Below, piece after piece: positions 1 through 7,884 of a DNA stretch of 11,912 bases. The stretch is from assembly GCA_949487015.1 (NCBI GenBank), contig CATAQZ010000268.1:1-11912 (forward strand), written 5' to 3'. Both the position numbers and the translations under genes were made by a program. How positions within the stretch are numbered: the stretch's first letter is position 1; the number at the start of each line of letters is the position of its first letter. The stretch comes from Flavobacteriales bacterium UBA4585 (GTDB taxonomy: Bacteria; Bacteroidota; Bacteroidia; Flavobacteriales; Schleiferiaceae). The notes under the pieces were generated by a model, which was not told the DNA's origin, did no database searches, and worked only from the letters and a program-made list of their open reading frames with translations.

Positions 1-2132
1 ACCAATGTGTTCTTAAAATTCACTGTACGGCCTTTATTATCCGTTAAACGGCCATCGTCGAGCACTTGTAAAAGAACATTAAAGGTATCGGGATGGGCTT
101 TCTCGATCTCATCAAGCAAAACCACGCTGTACGGCATGCGTCGTACCGCCTCTGTAAGTTGTCCGCCTTCGTCATAGCCGACGTAGCCCGGGGGCGCACC
201 AACGAGTCGGCTAACACTTTGCTTTTCTTGGTATTCACTCATATCTATGCGTGTCAATGCGCTTTCATCATTGAATAAATACTGCGCCAGCGCCTTTGCC
301 AATTCCGTTTTACCTACGCCTGTAGTTCCTAAAAAGAGGAAACTTCCGATGGGCTTGTTGGGATCGCCCAATCCTGCTCGCGAGCGGCGAATGGCATCAC
401 TCACACTTTTAATGGCTGCATTTTGACCCACCACACGCTGATGCAACGCCTCTTCCATTCTAAGCAATTTCATGCGTTCGCTTTCCAGCATTTTTTGTAC
501 TGGAATGCCCGTCCATTTGCTGACAACTTCCGCAATGTCTTCGGCAGTCACTTCCTCTTTAATCATGGTACGCTCGCTGCGTTCCATGGCTTCCTCCGCC
601 GTTTCTAACTCCTTCTCAGCATCCTGCATTAATCCATATCGAATCTCTGCAACGCGTCCATAGTTGCCGGCACGTTCTTCCTTTTCAGCTTCCAACCGCA
701 GTTGCTCAAGACGTTCTTTGATCTCTTGTATGCGCTCTGCTCTATTTTTTTCGCCCACCCAAATGGCGTTGAGCGCATCACGCTGCTCGTATAGATCGCT
801 CAACTCCGCTTTAATGGCGGCCAATTTCTTTTTGTCTTCCTCGCGTTTAATTCCTTCTTGCTCAATTTCAAGTTGAAGAATCTTACGGTCCAGAATATCC
901 AATTCCTCCGGCTTAGAATTGATCTCCATACGAATCTTCGACGCAGCTTCATCCATTAGATCGATCGCTTTATCCGGTAAGAATCGGTCACTGATATACC
1001 GCGTACTCAGTTCTACGGCACTAATCACAGCTTCGTCCTTAATGCGAACCTTATGGTGCGTTTCGTATTTCTCTTTTATCCCGCGTAAAATGCTAATGCT
1101 GCTCTCTTGATCCGGCTCATCCACCAGTACCTTTTGAAAACGACGTTCCAGTGCTTTATCCTTTTCGAAATACTTTTGGTATTCATCTAGAGTAGTGGCG
1201 CCAATAGCACGAAGGGCTCCACGTGCCAATGCAGGCTTCAAAATATTAGCGGCATCCATAGCACCTTCGCCCTTTCCTGCACCAACGAGCGTGTGAATTT
1301 CATCGATGAACAATAGGATATTGCCATCGCTTTGGGTCACTTCTTTGACCACAGCCTTTAAGCGTTCCTCAAATTCTCCTTTGTATTTAGCACCGGCAAT
1401 CAGGGCACTCATATCAAGGCTGTAAACCGTTTTATCTTTTAGATTTTCAGGCGCGTCTCCATTTAATATCCGCTGCGCCAATCCTTCTGCGATGGCTGTT
1501 TTACCCACTCCGGGTTCACCTACGAGAATAGGATTGTTTTTAGTTCGGCGCGATAGTATCTGCAAGACACGACGTATTTCGTCGCCTCTACCAATGACGG
1601 GGTCTAATTTTCCTTCCTCCGCCATCGTATTGAGATTCTTCGCGTATTTCTCTAAACTATTATAGGTGTTTTCAGCCCCTGAACTGTTCGCTGAACGTCC
1701 TTTTCTCAAACTTTCTACAGCGGCTTGGACCAATTTCTTTGTAAAGCCTGCATCTTCAAGCATCTTACCTGCATTGCCCTTGTCTTCGAGAAGCCCTAAA
1801 AGCAAATGCTCGCTAGCGACGTATTCGTCCTTCATGCCATCGGCAATTTGAATTGCTTTCTGTAAAACGAAAGCCGCCGCTCTTCCCATGTACGTCTCAC
1901 TCGTAGAGTCTTGGGTAGGTAAGCTTTCATAAGCAGCCGTCAATGCGTTTTTTAGTCGATCTAAAGCAATTTCACCTTGCTGGGCAACAAAGGGGAGGAC
2001 ACTACGGTCTTCTTCAATGAGCCCTAATACTAAGTGTAGTCCTTCGACTTGAGGATGTTTTTTGTCTGCGGCCAGAAATTGGGCCTTAGCAATTACACTT
2101 TGACTCTTTGTTGTGAATTTTTCGATATTCAT
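1..2132 (-). CDS. clpB: ATP-dependent disaggregase ClpB (3' end beyond window)
   Basis: ClpB is a cytoplasmic hexameric AAA+ chaperone that, with DnaK/DnaJ/GrpE, threads aggregated proteins through its pore and refolds them after stress. I read 710 codons without a stop; the C-terminal ~150 residues of a usual ~860 are cut by the window edge. The Clp N-terminal repeat domain spans about residues 1-145. The first AAA+ domain has Walker A GEPGVGKT at 205-212 and Walker B LLFIDEIHT with the catalytic glutamate at 278, within one residue of the E. coli positions. A charged, leucine-rich coiled-coil M-domain covers about 405-525, which separates ClpB from ClpA and ClpC. The second AAA+ domain has Walker A GTTGVGKT at 602-609, followed by SRLVGAPPGYVGYDEGG (pore loop) and VVLLDEIEKAHPD (Walker B). 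The start is the ATG at 2130-2132, giving MNIEKFTTKSQ, the expected ClpB N-terminus; no Shine-Dalgarno precedes it. It is monocistronic as far as visible. Heat regulation is expected for the family, but I found no clear CIRCE or sigma-32 site. Confidence 0.97.
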   Translation of the reverse strand, partial: MNIEKFTTKSQSVIAKAQFLAADKKHPQVEGLHLVLGLIEEDRSVLPFVAQQGEIALDRLKNALTAAYESLPTQDSTSETYMGRAAAFVLQKAIQIADGMKDEYVASEHLLLGLLEDKGNAGKMLEDAGFTKKLVQAAVESLRKGRSANSSGAENTYNSLEKYAKNLNTMAEEGKLDPVIGRGDEIRRVLQILSRRTKNNPILVGEPGVGKTAIAEGLAQRILNGDAPENLKDKTVYSLDMSALIAGAKYKGEFEERLKAVVKEVTQSDGNILLFIDEIHTLVGAGKGEGAMDAANILKPALARGALRAIGATTLDEYQKYFEKDKALERRFQKVLVDEPDQESSISILRGIKEKYETHHKVRIKDEAVISAVELSTRYISDRFLPDKAIDLMDEAASKIRMEINSKPEELDILDRKILQLEIEQEGIKREEDKKKLAAIKAELSDLYEQRDALNAIWVGEKNRAERIQEIKERLEQLRLEAEKEERAGNYGRVAEIRYGLMQDAEKELETAEEAMERSERTMIKEEVTAEDIAEVVSKWTGIPVQKMLESERMKLLRMEEALHQRVVGQNAAIKSVSDAIRRSRAGLGDPNKPIGSFLFLGTTGVGKTELAKALAQYLFNDESALTRIDMSEYQEKQSVSRLVGAPPGYVGYDEGGQLTEAVRRMPYSVVLLDEIEKAHPDTFNVLLQVLDDGRLTDNKGRTVNFKNTL

Positions 2133-2164
2133 AAGGCTTGGGTATTTGCTCAAATTCTTTTCAA

Positions 2165-2179
2165 AAGGTGTTCCACCTT
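2165..2179. repeat. 6-bp perfect inverted repeat upstream of clpB
   Basis: AAGGTG, a 3-base loop TTC, then CACCTT form a perfect inverted repeat whose near edge is 33 bp before the clpB start codon. It could be a leader hairpin or a small operator. On the minus strand it is followed by TTTTG, too short for a convincing terminator. A match this short can also arise by chance, so the function is open. Confidence 0.35.
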
Positions 2180-2275
2180 AATTCCTACCAATTTCATGTG
2201 ACAATTCGTCTCATCAGCTCCTGTTTTTCGGAAACATTGTCTCATAACCAGCGCCTTACGTGACAAACGTGCGGT

Positions 2276-2324
2276 AAAAAAAACACCCCCGCATTCTCGA
2301 AAGAAGTGCGAGGGTGAAAAAAAA
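2276..2324 (-). terminator. Rho-independent terminator of the T9SS surface-protein gene
   Basis: The hairpin arms CACCCCCGCATTCT (2284-2297) and AGAAGTGCGAGGGTG (2302-2316) pair with one mismatch and one bulge around a short loop. On the minus strand the stem is followed by eight T (A-run at 2276-2283), as expected for an intrinsic terminator 16-64 bp past the stop codon at 2340. A second T8 tract (A-run 2317-2324) lies before the stem, so U-tracts flank the hairpin on both sides. It also insulates clpB from read-through. Confidence 0.85.
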
Positions 2325-2339
2325 GAGTTGGTTATTGTA

Positions 2340-5300
2340 TTACTCTACAATCAAACGTTGAACATCTGTCCCAATAGGAGTGACAGTCTCAACCAGATAC
2401 ATACCTGCAGCCCAAGCGGACGTCTCTATAGTGAAGGTTTGTATTCCAGAAGTTCCATGTACCGTTCGTTGCTCGAGGATTTGTCCCTGTGTATTCCGTA
2501 CCGTGATTACAACATCTGCATCGCTTTGGAAGCTTATCGGTAACTGCGCAATACCCGATGTAGGATTCGGGTGGATGTTACCAACGCCAATGTTATGTTC
2601 CAATTCTTCTTGACCAATCACATAAATTTTATCATTGTCACTGGTTTTGTAGAAACAGAAATCATCAATCGCCCATCCGGCCTTATTAATGGTTTCATCA
2701 GAGCCGAAGCGGAATCTAAAGATGGCGTTACGCGCTGTATCAACCGCTAGGTTAATGGTAGCTTGTTCCCATCCGTTACTCACACCCGTCCAACCAGGTT
2801 TAAAGATGTCCAATGAAGTAACAAAACTCGTATTGAACCAAGTCGCACCGAAGAGGTTGGTACCTACAGTATGCCAGGAGATACCACCATCAAAAGTAAC
2901 ATCTACGGTTCCTCCATCATGATAGATCTCTGTAGAGAAAGCATGCATGAATTCGTAGGTATACGTCTGACCTGAATCTAAGCGGAATACAGGTGTATAT
3001 AGCGCTGAAGAATCACGTTTCTTGTAATTAGAGTCTAGATCAGTCATCCACGCATTCGAACCACTATTCGCAGAAACTAAAGGAGCGATACTCGGCGTTC
3101 CTACTTCCCAAGCAGTCAGCCCATCCTTTACGAAGGCATTTAAGGTCAACCATGGTGAAATGGCAGGATCATCAAAATTATTACAGTAAGAGCTGTCTAC
3201 TGACATAATGATTTTATCAAGGACAGTAATATCTGCACAGATTTGGTCATCAGTTGGATCATTATCTGGCTTACTGTCTGGACGTGAAGTACGCACACAT
3301 ACATTGTAAAGTCCACTTGCTGGGCTAACCCAGTCTTGATCAAATTCGTACCATGATGTTTTTCTTGGTACTAATGGTGGGTTGAAGACGACTTGCTCCG
3401 GGTTAGACCATGTCGTTCCACCATCCGTACTAAATTCAACCAAACAGCTGTCTAGGACTTTCGCACCTGTATTTTTAATTAGGGTCTTCAGGTGATTATT
3501 CTGATCTGGTACAGGTAAGTATTCTACTGTAGTAACATCGATAGGAGCAGCACTGTTTTGTGGTGGAATGTAAACTTCCACCTTGTCTAAATTCCAACCG
3601 TCACTATTTCCTGTTCCCGATTTCATGCGTGCACGAAGAATTAACGGTGCAGCAGAGAAATTCCAGGTTGATAATGGCCATGCCGAAGTCATCTGACCTT
3701 GCGCACCAACCCATGCATCACCTACTGAGGAAGTCCCCGTGTTGTACCAGTTCGTACTTACCACGTTCTGTGGATCCCAGAATCCTAGTGTATTCCATGT
3801 TCCACCTCCTTGGAATTCGATCAATGCAACATCACCGGCTCCTAAATCCACATCGTGAACAAGTCGTAGTTCGGCACCTGCTATAGTATCAAAGCCTATG
3901 AAACGCGGGAAGTAGAGGAATTCTTCAAGACCGCCAGGTACATTCTGATTAGGGCGTGTGGCCATACCATTATTGTTACCTAGGGCATTAATCTGATCAA
4001 CTTTCCATAAGTCTAATGCTCCTGAAACGAAGAATCCTGAAGAATCGCCGTCGTTACAGTTTTCGAAATCTTCTACAAATCCAGACTGAATATACACTTC
4101 AGGCCATCCTGCACTCTTCACATAAGAAGAATCGTTCCATGAGTTGTTGTCATTTGATTTTGTAGTGTAAGCGTAAACCTCAAAAGTACCCTTTGGCCAG
4201 GCAACCGTATTTGTGTTATCCGTAACTAGAACATTACCTCCGGCAGGGATAGAACCGCTATGGGTAAAAGTGTATGTGGTGCTAACTCCAGCATTTGTAC
4301 CACAAGTAGGGGTGACAGTGTAGGTTACCGGCACATTGCTCTGGGCGTTCTTGCCAAAGTTTCTGACTTTAAATTTCGCTTTCTGAGTCGCTGGACCACC
4401 CACCATATTGATACGCGCTACCGGGTTTTCTATTGCATCAACACCAACGTCAACATTAGCTTTGTCCACGATAACAATATCATCGAAGGCAATGTCTGAA
4501 GCAACTCCAAAACCTGATTTCTGCGCTATAAAACGCAGCTTCACAAGATTACCTGCTTGTGCGCTGAGATCTACTTCATAAAAAGACCAGTTGTCTTTTT
4601 CATCAGTAAGGGTAGTTGTATATGGTGTCATCGGATTCGTCCAGAAGTTATCTCCTGACTTAATCCACTGAACACGGATTGCACCGATATCAGCTCCATA
4701 CATGTGGTGACGGAACTGAAGAACTGGCTTCGTCATATTGCTCAAATCCAAACATTTCGATACAAGCGTTGCCGATGCTGGTGAAATACCATAATTACCT
4801 TCCGTCACTAAATAATTGCCTTGTGCGCTTTTATCGGTGATTGGACCGGAACCGATAGTAGGCGTCCATTCGTTACCCACCATAAATGCATATTCACCGC
4901 TATTACTGGCCGGAAGTGGTGTGAATACATCTGTAGGGAAGCTTCCAGCATTGGCTGCCGTATTATTTCCGGCAGTTGTTCCTGCTCCATCAAAGTCTAA
5001 TACGTAAGGGAAGGTCGAGTATGGCTCTTCATGTACAATTCTGATCGGCCCTATGGTGTCATTCGTAGCAACTGTATCGCCGGGTTGCTCTGTATATACC
5101 CAGATATCATAAATACCGTAACCGCTTAAGTTAGGTCCTGTAGCAAATGTGTAGAATGTTGAATCACCTGTTTCTAGAGTCTTGTGAGTAATGTACTCTG
5201 TATTTGTTTGGGTTGTTGTCGTACCTGCTGTATTTGTATAGTCGAATTCCCAAGTAACAGGAACACTGTCTAGACTCGTACATCCATTATTTTGAATCCA

Positions 5301-7130
5301 TAAGTCGATGGTTTCGTTGTTCGAATACGAACAATACCCGTTTTCTGGATTGAAGACATCACGTAATGCGACCTCGTAGGTTGGCGGTTCGTAAATGCGA
5401 ATATTATCTATTGCGACGTCACCTTTCAGAGAGTTCCCTCTATTGACAGAAAAACGAATGCGCGCATAATCTCCAGTAATATCATTCAGGGCAACTGAAT
5501 ATGTATTAAAAGGATCGGTTGATTTTGTCTGTTGTTGCCCGTCGATACGAGCTAAACCAGTATAAGCTGAAGTATTGAATCCTGTATCTGCAGTAATGGC
5601 TAAAAAGTCAACGTGCGCGCCATACATGTGGTAATCAAATTCTAGGATTGCACAGTTGTAACTTCTCAAATCTAAACACGGCGTAATGAAATGCGCTTTA
5701 TCATTCTTACTTCCTTGTTCGGCCTCTGTGTAGATGTATTTACCACCACCGTTTGATGAAGCATCACCATCTGGACCGGTTAGATTAGTGGCAGTACCAC
5801 CGGTTCGGATCGACCATGCAAATCCAATGGTATTTTCATTAGGTATGACCTTGTAATTTTGACCGTAAGGAGGGTTTTGGTCAGGGAAGTTACCTCGGTG
5901 GCTGACGCCTGTCGAACCATTACCAGAACCCGCAACCCAATAGACATTATTTTCAAAATCTTGGTCTACTGGAAGCGTAGTTGAATATGGGAAAGAGCTT
6001 TGAGTAGTCGTTCCACAAATAGGGGGTAGTCCTGCATCTCTCCAAAACCTGTAGGCGAAATTTGACGCAGATTCTAATGGGTCTCTCACTACGTTAGGAC
6101 AAGCACAATCGAAAATACGAACATACCATTCGATGGTGTCGTGGATATCGATATTGCCGAAAGTGTAAGTATACTGTGAAGAGTCCGGACAATTTGTTGA
6201 GAACGAAGAAGTCATTAAAGAATCGCTCCACGTACTCCATGAGCTCGCTGAGTAATCGTAGCGGCGCATATAGATACGCATACTATCAACACCAACATTA
6301 TCTTTTCCTTTAACACGAACAGATTGAGTCGGCATGTAACGCGCTCCAATAGGCTTAGCAGGAACACTAACATTTACCCAGTCCATAGTCGGTGGCTCTA
6401 ATTCACAAGGTGCCCCTTCAACCATAATGTTATCTACAAACCAGCCTTCTAGTGCTGCCGGTGAAGGTGTACCTGTTTTGTTAGACATTATGAAGCGCAA
6501 CTTACAGTTGGCATAACCGTACTGAGAGTTTGTGTTATCGTAAGTCCCTAAATAGCTACTCAAGTCAAATGTCTCGCGTGCCCACCAGTCAGATGCTGTA
6601 TTTGGTGTAGGTCCAGTTCCTGTATTTGAATTACCGATAGTCGGTCCGTACCAATACGGTGTAAGAAGCTGAGAAGGATAAGACAATTCATTAAACCAAC
6701 CCTGAGAACTAAACTGCGGACTGCCACCTTGGTAATGCGTGCTCGTTAAGTTCACCCAAGTCGCACCATTATCACGTGACATTTGTATAAACGCTTTTTG
6801 AATATAGCGAATTTTACAAATTTGATCGAACGTTAATCGAACATTGGTGTAGGTCACCGTGGTAAAAGCATCCGTTTCGAAAACGATTGAATCATTCGCA
6901 TAGATCTGTGTATGAAAAGATGCATTTCCAGTGGTCTTGATGTACGATGTGTCGTTCCAAGAGCGCGTGGCGTTTGTGGAATCCGTGTTGTAGTTCGCGG
7001 CAACTGAGTCGGCGCCTAGGGTTCCATCGAAATTTTCCGTGTAAACGGTGTCAATTGGCGGTGCAAATTGTCCAAAAACCGCTGGGGAAGCGAGGGCAAT
7101 AAGGAGTACAGCTAGTAAGCTTTTCTTCAT
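2340..7130 (-). CDS. Giant secreted multidomain surface protein with T9SS C-terminal sorting domain
   Basis: This 1596-residue protein starts with a Sec signal peptide (KK, hydrophobic core at 4-18, likely cleavage VFG|Q after residue 20). It ends with an ~85-residue type A T9SS sorting domain (about 1512-1596, motif IHPNPTSG at 519-526, and the typical GMYLVE... RLIVE ending), so it should be exported across the outer membrane and anchored or released by the T9SS. In between I see about five jelly-roll/MAM-like modules, each closing on a W/F-x-x-D-D/N/K-hydrophobic strand: FVDNIMVEG (231-239), AIDNIRIYEPP (573-583), AFDDIVIVDK (881-890), NLDKVEVYIPP (1180-1190) and AIDDFCFYK (1487-1495). Modules two and three share HMYGA (501-505, 809-813), as in MAM domains. 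Ig/CARDB-like spacers lie at about 250-350, 585-700, 893-1000 and 1193-1304. No protease or glycosidase active site is visible, so adhesion or matrix binding is an inference. It appears monocistronic, with its own promoter and terminator. Confidence 0.9.
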   Translation of the reverse strand: MKKSLLAVLLIALASPAVFGQFAPPIDTVYTENFDGTLGADSVAANYNTDSTNATRSWNDTSYIKTTGNASFHTQIYANDSIVFETDAFTTVTYTNVRLTFDQICKIRYIQKAFIQMSRDNGATWVNLTSTHYQGGSPQFSSQGWFNELSYPSQLLTPYWYGPTIGNSNTGTGPTPNTASDWWARETFDLSSYLGTYDNTNSQYGYANCKLRFIMSNKTGTPSPAALEGWFVDNIMVEGAPCELEPPTMDWVNVSVPAKPIGARYMPTQSVRVKGKDNVGVDSMRIYMRRYDYSASSWSTWSDSLMTSSFSTNCPDSSQYTYTFGNIDIHDTIEWYVRIFDCACPNVVRDPLESASNFAYRFWRDAGLPPICGTTTQSSFPYSTTLPVDQDFENNVYWVAGSGNGSTGVSHRGNFPDQNPPYGQNYKVIPNENTIGFAWSIRTGGTATNLTGPDGDASSNGGGKYIYTEAEQGSKNDKAHFITPCLDLRSYNCAILEFDYHMYGAHVDFLAITADTGFNTSAYTGLARIDGQQQTKSTDPFNTYSVALNDITGDYARIRFSVNRGNSLKGDVAIDNIRIYEPPTYEVALRDVFNPENGYCSYSNNETIDLWIQNNGCTSLDSVPVTWEFDYTNTAGTTTTQTNTEYITHKTLETGDSTFYTFATGPNLSGYGIYDIWVYTEQPGDTVATNDTIGPIRIVHEEPYSTFPYVLDFDGAGTTAGNNTAANAGSFPTDVFTPLPASNSGEYAFMVGNEWTPTIGSGPITDKSAQGNYLVTEGNYGISPASATLVSKCLDLSNMTKPVLQFRHHMYGADIGAIRVQWIKSGDNFWTNPMTPYTTTLTDEKDNWSFYEVDLSAQAGNLVKLRFIAQKSGFGVASDIAFDDIVIVDKANVDVGVDAIENPVARINMVGGPATQKAKFKVRNFGKNAQSNVPVTYTVTPTCGTNAGVSTTYTFTHSGSIPAGGNVLVTDNTNTVAWPKGTFEVYAYTTKSNDNNSWNDSSYVKSAGWPEVYIQSGFVEDFENCNDGDSSGFFVSGALDLWKVDQINALGNNNGMATRPNQNVPGGLEEFLYFPRFIGFDTIAGAELRLVHDVDLGAGDVALIEFQGGGTWNTLGFWDPQNVVSTNWYNTGTSSVGDAWVGAQGQMTSAWPLSTWNFSAAPLILRARMKSGTGNSDGWNLDKVEVYIPPQNSAAPIDVTTVEYLPVPDQNNHLKTLIKNTGAKVLDSCLVEFSTDGGTTWSNPEQVVFNPPLVPRKTSWYEFDQDWVSPASGLYNVCVRTSRPDSKPDNDPTDDQICADITVLDKIIMSVDSSYCNNFDDPAISPWLTLNAFVKDGLTAWEVGTPSIAPLVSANSGSNAWMTDLDSNYKKRDSSALYTPVFRLDSGQTYTYEFMHAFSTEIYHDGGTVDVTFDGGISWHTVGTNLFGATWFNTSFVTSLDIFKPGWTGVSNGWEQATINLAVDTARNAIFRFRFGSDETINKAGWAIDDFCFYKTSDNDKIYVIGQEELEHNIGVGNIHPNPTSGIAQLPISFQSDADVVITVRNTQGQILEQRTVHGTSGIQTFTIETSAWAAGMYLVETVTPIGTDVQRLIVE

Positions 7131-7168
7131 TTTAACGCGTTTGTGTTAACGTATTTTCAGGGTAGTTA

Positions 7169-7176
7169 CAAATATA
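7169..7176 (-). promoter_or_regulatory. Candidate Bacteroidota -7 promoter box for the surface-protein gene
   Basis: The minus strand reads TATATTTG, an exact match to the Bacteroidota -7 consensus TAnnTTTG, 38 bp upstream of the ATG at 7128-7130. It predicts a leader of roughly 30 nt. The nearest upstream TTG (minus-strand GTTGAC, around 7205-7210) is about 30 bp from the box, longer than the usual 19-23 bp, so the -33 element is weak or absent. The lack of a Shine-Dalgarno sequence and an A-rich ...GTTAAA before the ATG fit the phylum. Confidence 0.5.
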
Positions 7177-7256
7177 TAAAAATGGGAATGCGCCCGACCT
7201 GAAAGTCAACAAAAGTGCCACTTTAATGTGCTAATGTTAAAATGTAATGATTAACG

Positions 7257-7871
7257 CTATTTTACGTTGAAGTAAAAAATCCGTTCATCTTCAAGAAAAA
7301 GTTCCAATAAATCTTCACGTTCCACACGTCCGACACCTGCTGGAGTACCTGTGAAAATAAGATCGCCCGTTTTTAAAGTAAAGTATTTTGAAACATGGCT
7401 AATAATCTCATCTACAGAGAATAACATGTTTTTTGTAGCGCCGGATTGAACCGTCGTTCCGTTAATGTCTAGACGGAAATTAATGTCCTGAATATCTTTA
7501 CCGATCGTTTCAAGGGGAAAGAATTTTGATACTGCGGCAGAACCATCGAAAGCCTTAGCTTTTTCCCACGGCAGTCCTTTTTCTTTACAATGCGATTGTA
7601 CATCTCTCGCGGTGAAATCAATACCTAAAGCAATTTCGCTGTAGTATTTATGAGCAAAACGAGGTTCGATGTGTTTGCCCAATCTATTGATTTTGACAAC
7701 GACTTCTATTTCGTGATGCACATCGTTACTGTGCTCTGGAATAAAGAATGGATGTTTCTTGAGAAGGATTGCCGTATCCGGCTTTAGGAACACTACCGGC
7801 TCTTCTGGAATAGGATTGTTAAGTTCCTTAGCATGTTTAGCGTAATTCCTCCCAATACAAATAATTTTCAT
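7257..7871 (-). CDS. Fumarylacetoacetate hydrolase (FAH) family protein, FAHD1/YcgM-like
   Basis: This 204-residue protein is the short, single-domain form of the FAH fold, typical of FAHD1-like acylpyruvases and oxaloacetate decarboxylases/tautomerases. Members use a bound Mg2+ to cleave or tautomerise beta-diketo or alpha-keto acids in the cytoplasm. Visible family motifs are GRNY (7-10), FLKP (28-31), the metal site HHEIE (glutamates 54 and 56) with the third ligand D85 in GIDFTARD, the lysine loop LPWEKAKAFDGSA (K106 as likely catalytic base), and TGTPAGVG (174-181). All expected metal ligands are present, so it should be active. The start is the ATG immediately before KIICIGRNY, a usual beginning for the family. 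It follows the exonuclease gene by 13 bp and probably shares its transcript. The substrate cannot be told from sequence; homoprotocatechuate or tyrosine degradation genes are not nearby, which favours a general metabolite-repair role (inference). Confidence 0.92.
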   Translation of the reverse strand: MKIICIGRNYAKHAKELNNPIPEEPVVFLKPDTAILLKKHPFFIPEHSNDVHHEIEVVVKINRLGKHIEPRFAHKYYSEIALGIDFTARDVQSHCKEKGLPWEKAKAFDGSAAVSKFFPLETIGKDIQDINFRLDINGTTVQSGATKNMLFSVDEIISHVSKYFTLKTGDLIFTGTPAGVGRVEREDLLELFLEDERIFYFNVK

Positions 7872-7884
7872 CGCCGACGTTTTA

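Noticed and set aside
2133..2164. A TAnnTTTG promoter directly before clpB
   Set aside because: The best candidate on the minus strand, AGAATTTG, mismatches the TA and has no TTG at the right distance, so no promoter was annotated.
3560..3886. 108-codon open frame on the plus strand within the giant surface-protein gene
   Set aside because: Fully antisense to a coding region with clear domain signatures; no family resemblance and no promoter signal.
7211..7224. Small inverted repeat AAAGT-GGC-ACTTT after the FAH gene
   Set aside because: Only five AT-rich base pairs and a short T-run; too weak to call a terminator, although something must end or pass on that transcript here.
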